In this document: positions 8,824 through 16,829 of the stretch, piece by piece | How positions within the stretch are numbered: position 1 is the first letter of the stretch | Layout: every line of letters starts with the position of its first letter | Source: Tsukamurella sp040611135 | Lineage (GTDB): Bacteria; Actinomycetota; Actinomycetes; Mycobacteriales; Mycobacteriaceae | NCBI RefSeq assembly: GCF_040611135.1 | Contig: NZ_JBEXNL010000002.1 | Span: forward strand, 353,654 to 417,653 | Direction: 5' to 3' | Length of the DNA: 64,000 nucleotides | Translations under genes and position numbers: made by a program | The notes under the pieces: model-generated | Databases searched by the model: none | What the model was told of the DNA's origin: nothing | The model's input: the letters and a program-made list of their open reading frames with translations, nothing else

Positions 8824-9276
8824 ATGGCTGACCCGGCACGGGCAGCTCGGCTCGCCAAGCGGATCGGCACGATCGTCGCGACGGCGATCGAGCACGACAT
8901 CAAGGATCCGCGTCTGGACCACGTGACCGTCACCGATACGCGGGTGACGAACGACCTGCACGACGCGACGGTGTTCTACACCGTCATGGGGCCCACGCTC
9001 GACGTCGAGCCGGACTACGAGGCCGCCGCGGCGGGCTTGGAGAAAGCCCGGGGCCAGCTCCGCAGCAAGGTCGGCGCGGGTACGGGCGTGCGATTCACGC
9101 CCACGCTCCGGTTCGAGCTCGACGGGGTGCCCGCCGCGGTCGCGAACATGGAGGCGCTGCTGGCCAAGGCCCGCGAGCAGGACGAGCGGGTCGCCGCTGT
9201 GGCGGCCACCGCGCAGCCGGCGGGCGACGCGGATCCGTACAAGCACGACGAGGACCCGGACGAGGATCCGCGGTGA
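8824..9276 (+). CDS. rbfA: 30S ribosome-binding factor RbfA
   Basis: RbfA binds the 30S subunit and helps 16S rRNA 5'-end processing and cold adaptation. The 150-residue protein begins MADPARAARLAKRIGTIVATAI and contains DPRLDHVTVTDTRVTNDL, the KH-like core of the family, and an acidic C-terminal tail (HDEDPDEDPR). The ATG at 8824 is preceded by GGGAGGGAG. It overlaps nrnA by four bases, so the pair is co-translated, as in mycobacteria. Confidence 0.95.
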   Translation: MADPARAARLAKRIGTIVATAIEHDIKDPRLDHVTVTDTRVTNDLHDATVFYTVMGPTLDVEPDYEAAAAGLEKARGQLRSKVGAGTGVRFTPTLRFELDGVPAAVANMEALLAKAREQDERVAAVAATAQPAGDADPYKHDEDPDEDPR

Positions 9277-10214
9277 CCGACGCCCTCGCGGCCGTCGCGG
9301 CAGCGCTCGACGGGGCGTCCCGCGTGGCGGTGTACTGCCACGTGCGGCCCGACGCCGACACGCTGGGTTCGGGGCTGGCGCTGGCGCGGGTGCTCCGTGC
9401 CCGCGGTGCCGAGGTCTCGGTGAGCCACCCCGGTCCGGACCTGCCGTCGGGCATCGGCGGCCTGGCCGGCGCCGACGGCTTCTCGGCCCCGATCGACGCC
9501 GAGGTCGCGGTCGCCGTCGACTGCGCCAGCGCGGAGCGGCTCGCCGGACTGGAGGCCTCGTTCGGGGAGCACCCGGTGCGGGTCGTGATCGACCATCACG
9601 CCACGAACGGCGGGTTCGGCACCGTCGACCTGATCGACCCGTCGGCGAACAGCACCACGGAACTGGTGCTGGCGGTGGTCGATGCGCTCGGCGCCGAGCT
9701 CGACGCGGAGACCGCGGACTGCCTGTACGCGGGCCTGGTCACCGACACCGGCTCGTTCCGCTGGGCCTCGCCCGCGGGGCATCGGACGGCGGCCCGGCTG
9801 CTCGAGGCGGGCGCGCACGGGCGCGAGCTCACGCGGGAACTGCTCGACAGCCATCCGCGTGCCTGGTTCCCCATGGTCGCGGCGGTGCTCGGCTCTGCGA
9901 CGGCCGTGCCGGAGGCCTTCGGCGGCCGCGGCGCGGTCTACGCCGTCTGTCGCGCCGTCGACCGCGGCCCGCTCGGCTGGGACGCCGCCGAATCCCTCAT
10001 CGACCTGCTCCGGACGGCGGACGACTGCGAGGTCGCCGCGTTGTTCAAGGAGGCCGACAACGGCGAGTGGTCCGCGTCGCTGCGGGCGCGCACCGATGTC
10101 GATGTCTCGGCGGTGGCGCGCGTCTTCGGCGGCGGCGGGCACCGGCTGGCGGCGGGCTACTCGGCCACCGGCACGGCGGAGGACGTGGTGACGGCGTTCC
10201 TCGCCCGCGCATGA
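9273..10214 (+). CDS. nrnA: DHH/DHHA1 phosphoesterase, NrnA-type nanoRNase / pAp phosphatase
   Basis: The 313-residue protein carries the DHH phosphoesterase motifs HVRPDADTLGSG (DxD), the central DHH (VIDHHATNG) and a C-terminal DHHA1 glycine-rich motif (GGGGHRLAAGYS). NrnA enzymes degrade short oligoribonucleotides and dephosphorylate pAp; the M. tuberculosis homologue also acts on cyclic dinucleotides, so a role in c-di-AMP turnover is possible. The GTG start overlaps rbfA (GTGA), and its stop overlaps the ATG of the MATE gene, making a tight rbfA-nrnA-dinF operon. Metal ligands appear intact. Confidence 0.92.
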   Translation: MTDALAAVAAALDGASRVAVYCHVRPDADTLGSGLALARVLRARGAEVSVSHPGPDLPSGIGGLAGADGFSAPIDAEVAVAVDCASAERLAGLEASFGEHPVRVVIDHHATNGGFGTVDLIDPSANSTTELVLAVVDALGAELDAETADCLYAGLVTDTGSFRWASPAGHRTAARLLEAGAHGRELTRELLDSHPRAWFPMVAAVLGSATAVPEAFGGRGAVYAVCRAVDRGPLGWDAAESLIDLLRTADDCEVAALFKEADNGEWSASLRARTDVDVSAVARVFGGGGHRLAAGYSATGTAEDVVTAFLARA

Positions 10215-11551
10215 CCGAGGCGGTGGCCGCCGTCCCGTCCGGTCTCGGCAGGCGGATCGTCGGACAGGCGCTGCCCGCGCTCGGGGTGCTCGCCGCCGAA
10301 CCCCTCTACCTGCTGTGGGACACGGCGATCATCGGCCGGCTGGGCGCGCTGCCGCTGGCGGGCCTCGCCGTGGGCGGGCTCATCCTGGCGACGGTCTCGA
10401 CGCAGCTGACCTTCCTCTCCTACGGCACCACCTCGCGCTCGGCGCGCCGCTACGGCGCGGGGGATCCCGACGGTGCCGTCACCGAGGGCGTGCAGGCCAC
10501 GTGGCTCGCGCTCGCGGTCGGCGGTGTCCTGCTGACCCTGGTGCAGATCTTCGCGGGGCCGGTGACGCGCGCGCTCGCCGGTCGCGACGAGATCGCCGTC
10601 GCGGCGGAGTCGTGGCTGCGGGTGGCGGCGTTCGGCATCCCGCTCATCCTGGTCACGATGGCCGGGAACGGCTGGTTGCGCGGCGTGCAGCGGCCCCGGG
10701 CCCCGCTCGTGTTCGTGCTGGCGGGCCTGGGCCTGTCGACGGTGCTGTGCCCCGTCCTCGTCCACGGCTGGCTCGGCGCGCCCGAGCTGGGCCTGGTCGG
10801 TTCGGCGTGGGCGAACCTCGCCGGGCAGGTCGTCAGCGGTCTGCTGTTCCTCGGTGCGGTGGTCCGCGCGGCACCGGCGGGCGGACTCCGGTTCCGGCCC
10901 GCCGTGGTTCGGGCCCAGCTCGTGTTGGGCCGCGACCTGATCGTGCGCAGCCTGTCCTTCCAGATCTGCTTCATCTTCGCCGGGGCGGTCGCGGCCCGCG
11001 CGGGAGCGCAGTTCGTGGGCGCGCACCAGATCGCGATGCAGCTGTGGAACTTCGTGGCCCTCGTCCTCGATTCGCTCGCGATCGCCGCGCAGACGCTGGT
11101 GGGCGCCGCGCTCGGCGCCGGGAACACGGAGGCCGCGCGGTCGCTGGGGCACCGGGTCACGGCGTGGTCCACGGCCTTCGCGGTCGCCATCGCCGCGGCG
11201 CTGGCGGCCCTGGCCGGCACCCTGCCGCACGCGTTCACCGCCGACGCCCAGGTGCTCGACGCGCTGACGGTGCCGTGGTGGTTCCTCGTGGGGATGGTGC
11301 CGGTCGCCGGGGTGGTCTTCGCGCTCGACGGTGTGCTGCTCGGCGCCTCGGACGCCGCGTACCTGCGTACGGCGACGATGGTGTCGGCGCTCGTCGGGTT
11401 CCTGCCGCTGATCTGGCTCTCGTACGCCTTCGGCTGGGGGCTCACGGGCATCTGGTCGGGTCTGGCGGCGTTCATGGTGCTGCGCTGCGTGGCCGTGGTG
11501 TCCCGCTTCCTGGGCCATCGGTGGGAGCAGGTGGGCACCGCGCCCGGCTGA
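10211..11551 (+). CDS. dinF: MATE family efflux transporter (DinF-like)
   Basis: A 446-residue integral membrane protein with about 12 predicted hydrophobic segments and two MatE halves. Visible marks are LYLLWDTAIIGRLGALPLAGLAVG in the first half and FVGAHQIAMQLWNFVALVLDSLAIAAQTLVGAALGAGN in the second, which are classic DinF-type motifs. MATE proteins export cationic compounds using H+ or Na+. The ATG overlaps the nrnA stop (ATGA). The rbfA-nrnA-dinF order is kept in mycobacteria. Substrate is unknown. Confidence 0.9.
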   Translation: MTEAVAAVPSGLGRRIVGQALPALGVLAAEPLYLLWDTAIIGRLGALPLAGLAVGGLILATVSTQLTFLSYGTTSRSARRYGAGDPDGAVTEGVQATWLALAVGGVLLTLVQIFAGPVTRALAGRDEIAVAAESWLRVAAFGIPLILVTMAGNGWLRGVQRPRAPLVFVLAGLGLSTVLCPVLVHGWLGAPELGLVGSAWANLAGQVVSGLLFLGAVVRAAPAGGLRFRPAVVRAQLVLGRDLIVRSLSFQICFIFAGAVAARAGAQFVGAHQIAMQLWNFVALVLDSLAIAAQTLVGAALGAGNTEAARSLGHRVTAWSTAFAVAIAAALAALAGTLPHAFTADAQVLDALTVPWWFLVGMVPVAGVVFALDGVLLGASDAAYLRTATMVSALVGFLPLIWLSYAFGWGLTGIWSGLAAFMVLRCVAVVSRFLGHRWEQVGTAPG

Positions 11552-11612
11552 TCGGGCGGGTCCGGCGGAGCCTCGGCGATCCGGCTTGCAATGCGGCCGT
11601 GAATGCGATCCT

Positions 11613-12071
11613 ATGTTGCATATGGCATTCACTGTGATTGCGCGCACGCCCGCGTTCCGCCGGATTCTGGCCGGTACGGCCGTCGTCGCCGGACTCGGAG
11701 CGATGGTGGCATGTGCACCATCCGATTCGGGGTCGGTGCCCTCGTTCACCGTGAACCCGAGCGCGGGCTCGGGCCCGTCGTCGGCGCCCTCGTCCGCAGC
11801 GTCCGCGAGCGCCTCGTCCTCGGCCGCCGCGACCACGTCCGCCGCGCCGGCCCAGGTGGGCACGCCCGAGCAGCCCTACGTCGCCCCGTACCCGCCGGAC
11901 ACCACCGCCGCGTACCCGACGACCACGACCACGACGACGTACCCGACCGGGACGCAGCAGCAGACGACGCAGCCCTACCCGACCACCGTCGTGATCCCGC
12001 CGGGCATCGACGTGCCGCCGGGCGTGCCGCGCACCATCACCATCCCGCCGAACCTGCCCTTCCCGCGCTGA
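11613..12071 (+). CDS. Ser/Thr/Pro-rich putative lipoprotein
   Basis: The protein has an N-terminal hydrophobic stretch (RRILAGTAVVAGLGAMVAC) ending in a Cys that could be a lipobox (MVAC, an imperfect fit), then a Ser/Ala-rich spacer, then TTTTTTTYPTGTQQQ and a Pro-rich C-terminus (VIPPGIDVPPGVPRTITIPPNLPFPR). Such low-complexity tails usually span the cell wall. I took the ATG at 11613; an ATG at 11622 is equally plausible and neither has a clear ribosome binding site. There is no recognisable domain. It converges with fmdA. Confidence 0.6.
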   Translation: MLHMAFTVIARTPAFRRILAGTAVVAGLGAMVACAPSDSGSVPSFTVNPSAGSGPSSAPSSAASASASSSAAATTSAAPAQVGTPEQPYVAPYPPDTTAAYPTTTTTTTYPTGTQQQTTQPYPTTVVIPPGIDVPPGVPRTITIPPNLPFPR

Positions 12072-12083
12072 CCCGAGCCCCGG

Positions 12084-13340
12084 TCAGCGCGACGCGCGCG
12101 GCGCGCCCTGGCCCGGATCGATCTGCACCGGTCCGTCCTTGCCCGGCGTCACGTCGAAGTCGAAGATCGACGTCGGGATGTACACGGTGGCACAGGAGTT
12201 CGGGATGTCGACGACGCCCGAGAGGCGGCCCTCGATCGGCGCCGCGCCGAGGAGCAGGTACGCCTGCTCCGGGCTGTAGCCGAACTTCGTGAGGTAGTCG
12301 ATCGCGTGCAGGCACGCCCGCTGATAGGCGAGGTGGCTGTCCAGGTAGCGCTGTTCGTCGTCGAGGGTCACCGACGTGCCCGAGAAGGCGAGGAACTGCT
12401 CGTACCGCGGGCCCACGTCGCCGCCGGGCAGGAAGATCGCGTTCTCGCTGACGCCGTAGGTCTCCATGCCGCCGGCGATGATGTCGACGTGCAGGTCGAT
12501 GAAGCCGCCCATCTCGATGGCGCCGCAGAAGGTGATCTCGCCGTCGCCCTGGCTGAAGTGCAGATCGCCCACCGACAGGTTCGCCCCGTCCACGAACACG
12601 GGGTAGAAGACGCGGGTGCCGCGGGTGAGGTTCTTGATGTCCTGGTTGCCGCCGTTCTCGCGCGGCGGGGCGGTGCGGGCGGCTTCCGCGGCGGCCGCGG
12701 TGAAGGCGTCGCCGGTGAGGGTGCCGAGGATCGCGTCGTTCGGCTCCGGCGGGAGCGCCAGCGGCGGGACCCGGTCCGGATCGGTCGCGATGAGCGCTGC
12801 CTCGCGGGTGTTCCACCGCGCCAGCAGGTCCTTCGACGGTGCCGTCCCCATCAGGCCCGGGTGGATGATGCCGGTGAAGCTCACGTGGGGCACGTGCCGC
12901 GACGTGGCGGTGTGCCCGGTGAAGTCCCAGACCGCCTTGTAGGCGTCGGGGAACTGCTCGGTGAGGAAGCCGCCGCCGTTCTCCTTGGCGAAGATGCCCG
13001 TGTAGCCCCAGCCCTGGCCGGCCAGCGGGCCGCTGTCCTCCTGCGGGATCGGCCCCACGTCCACGATGTCGACGATGAGCAGGTCACCGGGCTTCGCGCC
13101 CTCGACCGCGATCGGTCCCGATAGCGTGTGCACGGAGGTCAGCGGCGCGTTGAGGATGTCCTCCGCCGAGTCGTCGTTGTGGATGGCACCGTCGAACCAT
13201 TCCCGGCAGTGGACCCGGAAGGTGTCGCCCGGCTTGACGGTGACGGCCGGCGGGATGGCGTAGTGCCACCGATTGTGGCCGACCTTCTCCTGATCGGTGA
13301 ACTTCTTGCTGGAGTCGAGCGGAAAGACGACTTCGGGCAT
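12084..13340 (-). CDS. fmdA: Formamidase / acetamidase (FmdA-AmdA family)
   Basis: The enzyme hydrolyses formamide or short amides to ammonia and the acid. The 418 residues match the FmdA/AmdA family: HYAIPPAVTVKPGDTFRVHCREWFDGAIHNDDSAEDI at the N-terminus, then DLLIVDIVDVGP, GWGYTGIF, SFTGIIHPGLMG and LHFSQGDGEITFCGAIEM, which hold the metal- and substrate-binding residues of the family. The length equals that of known formamidases. The upstream zinc-ribbon gene fmdB is 42 bases away on the same strand, forming the common fmdB-fmdA pair. An NCS1-type permease lies nearby. The amide specificity cannot be read from sequence. Confidence 0.92.
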   Translation of the reverse strand: MPEVVFPLDSSKKFTDQEKVGHNRWHYAIPPAVTVKPGDTFRVHCREWFDGAIHNDDSAEDILNAPLTSVHTLSGPIAVEGAKPGDLLIVDIVDVGPIPQEDSGPLAGQGWGYTGIFAKENGGGFLTEQFPDAYKAVWDFTGHTATSRHVPHVSFTGIIHPGLMGTAPSKDLLARWNTREAALIATDPDRVPPLALPPEPNDAILGTLTGDAFTAAAAEAARTAPPRENGGNQDIKNLTRGTRVFYPVFVDGANLSVGDLHFSQGDGEITFCGAIEMGGFIDLHVDIIAGGMETYGVSENAIFLPGGDVGPRYEQFLAFSGTSVTLDDEQRYLDSHLAYQRACLHAIDYLTKFGYSPEQAYLLLGAAPIEGRLSGVVDIPNSCATVYIPTSIFDFDVTPGKDGPVQIDPGQGAPRASR

Positions 13341-13382
13341 GGAACTGGCCTTTCTTCTGCGGTGGACGATCGGGGGGGGGAT

Positions 13383-13667
13383 TCAGGGGCGGGGGAGTCC
13401 CGCGTGCCGGGGGTTCGACGGTGCGCCGCCCCCGCCTCCGCGCGTCCGCCCGGTCGGGGCGGAGACGACGGCCGGCTTCTCGGCCGTGGCCTTGGTGGCG
13501 TCCAGCAGCTTCATCGCCCGCGACGCCCCGCTGCCCAACCGGGGCGCGGTGATCCCGCGACGTGCCGGGGCCCCGCAGCGACAGGCCGTCGCCTCGGGGA
13601 CCTCGCGCATGCTGTAGACGGCGTCGAAGGGTCCGCAACTGCTGCAGCGGAATTCGTAGGTGGGCAT
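13383..13667 (-). CDS. fmdB: FmdB family zinc-ribbon protein
   Basis: This 94-residue protein begins MPTYEFRCSSCGPFDAV and has a second pair CRCGAP, the zinc-ribbon of FmdB-type putative regulators often found beside formamidase. The C-terminal half is Pro/Gly/Arg-rich and low-complexity. It is the first gene of the fmdB-fmdA operon and starts 74 bases from the divergent HNH gene, with inverted repeats in between. Its 3' part contains one copy of a 21-bp repeat found also at 28107. Confidence 0.8.
   Translation of the reverse strand: MPTYEFRCSSCGPFDAVYSMREVPEATACRCGAPARRGITAPRLGSGASRAMKLLDATKATAEKPAVVSAPTGRTRGGGGGAPSNPRHAGLPRP
13411..13431 (+). repeat. 21-bp direct repeat, copy 1
   Basis: The 21 bases here are identical to 28107-28127. 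The core is CGACGGTGC (13416-13424), the widespread 9-mer of this window, followed by GCCGCCC. This copy is inside the 3' part of fmdB; the other is non-coding. Confidence 0.8.
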
Positions 13668-13709
13668 GAGTGGACCGTATTCCCTTCGTCGGGTTCCCGG
13701 GCGGAAACT

Positions 13710-13733
13710 ACCGAATCGGTATCGTTTTCGATG
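13710..13733. promoter_or_regulatory. Two adjoining inverted repeats between divergent fmdB and HNH genes
   Basis: TACCGA-a-TCGGTA occupies 13710-13722 and ATCG-TTTT-CGAT occupies 13722-13733. Both are perfect. They sit in the 74-bp divergent intergenic region, so an operator for a dimeric regulator is likely; no regulator gene is adjacent. Confidence 0.5.
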
Positions 13734-13741
13734 GGTAACGT

Positions 13742-14170
13742 GTGCCCGTGCCCCCGAAGTCGACTGCGCCGCGCGCGCAGACCCGCAAGGCCCGGGTCGC
13801 CCGCCGCCGCGCGCGCCGGGTGGCCGCCGCCGACAACGACCTCACCGTGCCCGAGTGGAACGAACTGGTCGCCCTGTGGGGCGTGTGCGCGTACTGCGGC
13901 GGGGCGGGGCCGTTCCAGAAGGACTGTGTCCTGCCGATCTCCAGGGGTGGCCGCTACACGCAGACGAACGTGGTGCCCGCGTGCCGCTCGTGCAACGCCA
14001 GCAAGTGCAACTCCGAGGTCACGGGGTGGATGCGCCGCAAGAAGCTCGACGAGCGGGCCTTCCTGCAGGGGCACGCCGAGATCCTGATGCACCTGCGGGG
14101 GCGAACCTCGGACGACGGCGCGCCGGCCCCCGCGGAGGAGGCCGGCGCACCGTCGGATCAGGTGGAGTGA
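13742..14170 (+). CDS. HNH endonuclease
   Basis: The 142-residue protein has a strongly basic N-terminus (RKARVARRRARR) followed by an HNH/zinc-finger nuclease core: CAYCGG near residue 47 and CRSCNASKCNSE near 84, with DCVLPISRGGRYTQTNVVPA between, where the usual catalytic His is not obvious (DCVLPISRGG in place of the common DHVxPxxRGG). The Cys quartet for structural zinc is complete. GTG at 13742 is used; GTG at 13748 is an alternative. It stands alone and faces away from fmdB. Target and role are unknown; such small HNH genes occur singly in actinobacterial chromosomes. Confidence 0.8.
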   Translation: MPVPPKSTAPRAQTRKARVARRRARRVAAADNDLTVPEWNELVALWGVCAYCGGAGPFQKDCVLPISRGGRYTQTNVVPACRSCNASKCNSEVTGWMRRKKLDERAFLQGHAEILMHLRGRTSDDGAPAPAEEAGAPSDQVE

Positions 14171-14179
14171 GGCGAGCGC

Positions 14180-15877
14180 CTAGCGCACCGGCGGGTCGGC
14201 GGGCAGGACGTGCGCACCGGACCTGTCCGTCGACAGTGCCAGCGAGCTGATGTACTGCTTCTCGCCGTCGGGGCCGGGCACCGCGGAGGCCACCATGTCG
14301 GGCCGCTCGAACTCGACGCCGGTCACGCAGCACAGGAGCTTCTCGCCCGACGGGTTGCCGTACTCGTCGAACATCGGCAGGTCGATGCCGTCGTCGCTGC
14401 GGCGCAGGTAGTACTTGCCCCGCGTGGCGACGGCGAGGACCGGCGGCAGCACCAGCGCGAGGACCAGTGCGACCAGCGGCGAGTAGGGCTGCAGGCCCGA
14501 GCCGAGGAGCCCGAAGAACGCGGCGATGGACAGGCCCGCCGCCACGATCACCGAGACGAAGCCGACCGGGTTGACGTCGTAGAGCATGCCGCGGCGGAAC
14601 TCCGGGACCTTCGGCGAGATCTTCAGGAGGTACTTGTTGATCGCGATGTCGCTGGCGACGGCGACGATCCAGGCGATGCCGCAGTTGGCGTAGAAGTTCA
14701 GCAGGTTGTTGAGGAAGCTGAACATGTCGGCCTCCATGAGCACGATCGCGATGACCACGTTGAACACCAGGAACACCAGGCGGCCCGGGTAGGTCTTGGT
14801 GACGCGGGTGAAGCTGTTGGTCCACGCCAGCGAGCCCGAGTACGCATTGGTCACGTTGATCTTGATCTGGCTGATCACCACGAGGATCACCGCGAGGGTC
14901 AGGGCGAGCCAGTGCGGCAGGAAGTCCTGATAGATCTCCACGAACTGGTGCACCGGCTGATTGGCGATGCCGGCGTTGTCGATCGTGATCCCGATCAGGT
15001 AGACGGCCAGGAAGAGACCGACGATCTGCTTGACGGCGCCGAAGAAGACCCAGCCGGGGCCGGCGGTGATCACGGCGGTCCACCAGCGGCGCGAGTTCTC
15101 GGGCGTCTTGGGCGGCATGAACCGCAGGTAGTCGATCTGCTCGGCGATCTGCGCGATGAGCGACAGGCACACGCCCGCGGCCAGCATCGTGCCGGCGAAG
15201 CTGACGCCCTTGTGCAGGGGTGCACCGGTGGCGGTGTCGATGCCGCCGAAGGCGAAGAAGTCGCCGATCGCCTCGGGGTGCTTGAGCAGCAGGTAGCCGA
15301 AGGGCAGCACCATCATCACGAGCCACAGCGGCGTGGTCCACACCTGCAGCTTCGCGAGCGTGTTCATGCCGTAGATCACGAGCGGGATGATGAGCACCGA
15401 CGAGAGCAGATATCCCAGCCACAGCGGGACGCCCAGGCCGAGTTTGAGGCCCTGCGCCATGATCGATCCCTCGAGCGCGAAGAAGATGAACGTGAACGAC
15501 GCGAAGATCACGTTCGTCAGCACCGAGCCGTAGTAGCCGAAGCCGCTGCCGCGGGTGATGAGGTCCAGGTCGATGTTGTACCGCGCGGCGTAGTAGGCCA
15601 GCGGGTACCCGGTCAGCACGATGACCAGGGCGAAGAAACCGATGCCCCAGAGCGCGTTGCCGGTGCCGTTCGCGATGCCGATGTTCGCGCCGATCGCGAA
15701 GTCGGCGAGGTAGGCGATGCCCCCGAGCGCCGAGGTGGCGACCACGGCGGGGCCCCACTTGCGGTAGCTGCGCGGTGCGAAGCGCAGGGTGTAGTCCTCG
15801 AGCGTCTCGCGGGAGGCGCTGTCGCTGAGCGGGGTCGACGGTGCGGTCGTCGCCTCCGGGGGTTGCAGTGCGGTCAC
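14180..15877 (-). CDS. NCS1 family nucleobase/cytosine-type permease
   Basis: The 565-residue protein has about 12 membrane segments and the NCS1 pattern: RSYRKWGPAVVATSALGGIAYLADFAIGANIGIANGTGNALWGI at the start and INVTNAYSGSLAWTNSFTR in the middle. A soluble C-terminal tail of about 90 residues (RRSDDGIDLPMFDEYGNPSG onward) is unusual for CodB-like members. The GTG at 15877 follows GAAGGGA with good spacing; a much longer upstream frame overlaps the next gene and was rejected. NCS1 proteins import purines, pyrimidines, hydantoins or related compounds with Na+ or H+. Proximity to formamidase suggests scavenging of a nitrogenous compound, an inference. Confidence 0.85.
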   Translation of the reverse strand: MTALQPPEATTAPSTPLSDSASRETLEDYTLRFAPRSYRKWGPAVVATSALGGIAYLADFAIGANIGIANGTGNALWGIGFFALVIVLTGYPLAYYAARYNIDLDLITRGSGFGYYGSVLTNVIFASFTFIFFALEGSIMAQGLKLGLGVPLWLGYLLSSVLIIPLVIYGMNTLAKLQVWTTPLWLVMMVLPFGYLLLKHPEAIGDFFAFGGIDTATGAPLHKGVSFAGTMLAAGVCLSLIAQIAEQIDYLRFMPPKTPENSRRWWTAVITAGPGWVFFGAVKQIVGLFLAVYLIGITIDNAGIANQPVHQFVEIYQDFLPHWLALTLAVILVVISQIKINVTNAYSGSLAWTNSFTRVTKTYPGRLVFLVFNVVIAIVLMEADMFSFLNNLLNFYANCGIAWIVAVASDIAINKYLLKISPKVPEFRRGMLYDVNPVGFVSVIVAAGLSIAAFFGLLGSGLQPYSPLVALVLALVLPPVLAVATRGKYYLRRSDDGIDLPMFDEYGNPSGEKLLCCVTGVEFERPDMVASAVPGPDGEKQYISSLALSTDRSGAHVLPADPPVR

Positions 15878-15972
15878 GAAAGATCCCTTCCGGCCCGGCC
15901 GTGCGGCGCGGGGTTGGAAGGAATCGTGCTGGGGAGGCGTTGGGCCGCGGTGTCCGCGCCGTAACGGGTCGG

Positions 15973-16788
15973 TTACGGGACCGGGCGCACTGTGACAGCG
16001 GCGTTGCCCGGTGTCGTCCGCGCCGCCGCGTCCTCCTTGCGCTTGACGGAATCCCGTATCTGGTCGATGTTCTCGCGCAGCATGTCGGAGACCAACTCGT
16101 CGGTCCGCTCGTCGGCGAGGACCTGGAGCACCATCCGGAACGAGGTGTCCACGATCAGCTGGATGATCTCGTCGTGGAACGGGATGTACTTGACCGCCTT
16201 GGTCTGCGGGTCGTTCTTCACCATCTCCTGGATCATCCCGCTCATCTCGGGCCGGTTCTCCTCGAGCGCCAGGGCGATGTTCTTGGTGTAGTGGCCGGTC
16301 TTGAGCACCTCGGTCACCTCGTCGAGGACGGCGACCGTGATCGGCCGCTTCACCGCGTCGACCACGGCGTCGGTGGCGCGACCCACGACGACGGCGGTGA
16401 TCCGGTCGCCGTAGGCGCGGTCGATCGCGGTGGCGAGCCGTGCGATCACCAGGACGAGCCGGAGGAACTTGAAGGCCGACGGCAACGCCATCGTGACCAC
16501 GAACGCGGGCACCATGCCGAGCAGCTCGTACCAGTTGAGCAGCAGGAACCTGCGCGACCAGTGCGCCGCGCGCCAGCGGGCCAGGAACTCCAGGAAGAAG
16601 ATCAGACAGATCGCGGCGTCGATCCACAGCACGGTGATGTAGAGCCCGCGCGGCAGGTGCACGAAGGTCATCACCGTGATCAGGACGAGCGAGACGATCG
16701 CCAGCGCGATCATCGCCCAGTCCATCCAGTCGACGGGGCGGCGGCGGCCGGTGGTGGCCGCGGCCGCGGGGGCAGTGGGCTCAGTCAT
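15973..16788 (-). CDS. Voltage-sensor-like membrane protein without a pore domain
   Basis: The 271-residue protein has four predicted membrane segments (about 25-45, 52-75, 85-110, 113-135) and then a soluble helical half (about 140-271). The fourth segment contains spaced basic residues (FKFLRLVLVIARLATAIDR), like the S4 helix of voltage-gated ion channels, but there is no S5-pore-S6 region or selectivity filter. It therefore looks like a stand-alone voltage-sensor domain or an ion-transport-family relative. The cytoplasmic part is acidic and helical (EENRPEMSGMIQEMVKND). It lies 95 bases upstream of the NCS1 permease on the same strand. Function unknown. Confidence 0.65.
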   Translation of the reverse strand: MTEPTAPAAAATTGRRRPVDWMDWAMIALAIVSLVLITVMTFVHLPRGLYITVLWIDAAICLIFFLEFLARWRAAHWSRRFLLLNWYELLGMVPAFVVTMALPSAFKFLRLVLVIARLATAIDRAYGDRITAVVVGRATDAVVDAVKRPITVAVLDEVTEVLKTGHYTKNIALALEENRPEMSGMIQEMVKNDPQTKAVKYIPFHDEIIQLIVDTSFRMVLQVLADERTDELVSDMLRENIDQIRDSVKRKEDAAARTTPGNAAVTVRPVP

Positions 16789-16829
16789 CGCCCTTGAGAC
16801 TACTGAGCCGCGCCGGTATCGCCCCGGAT

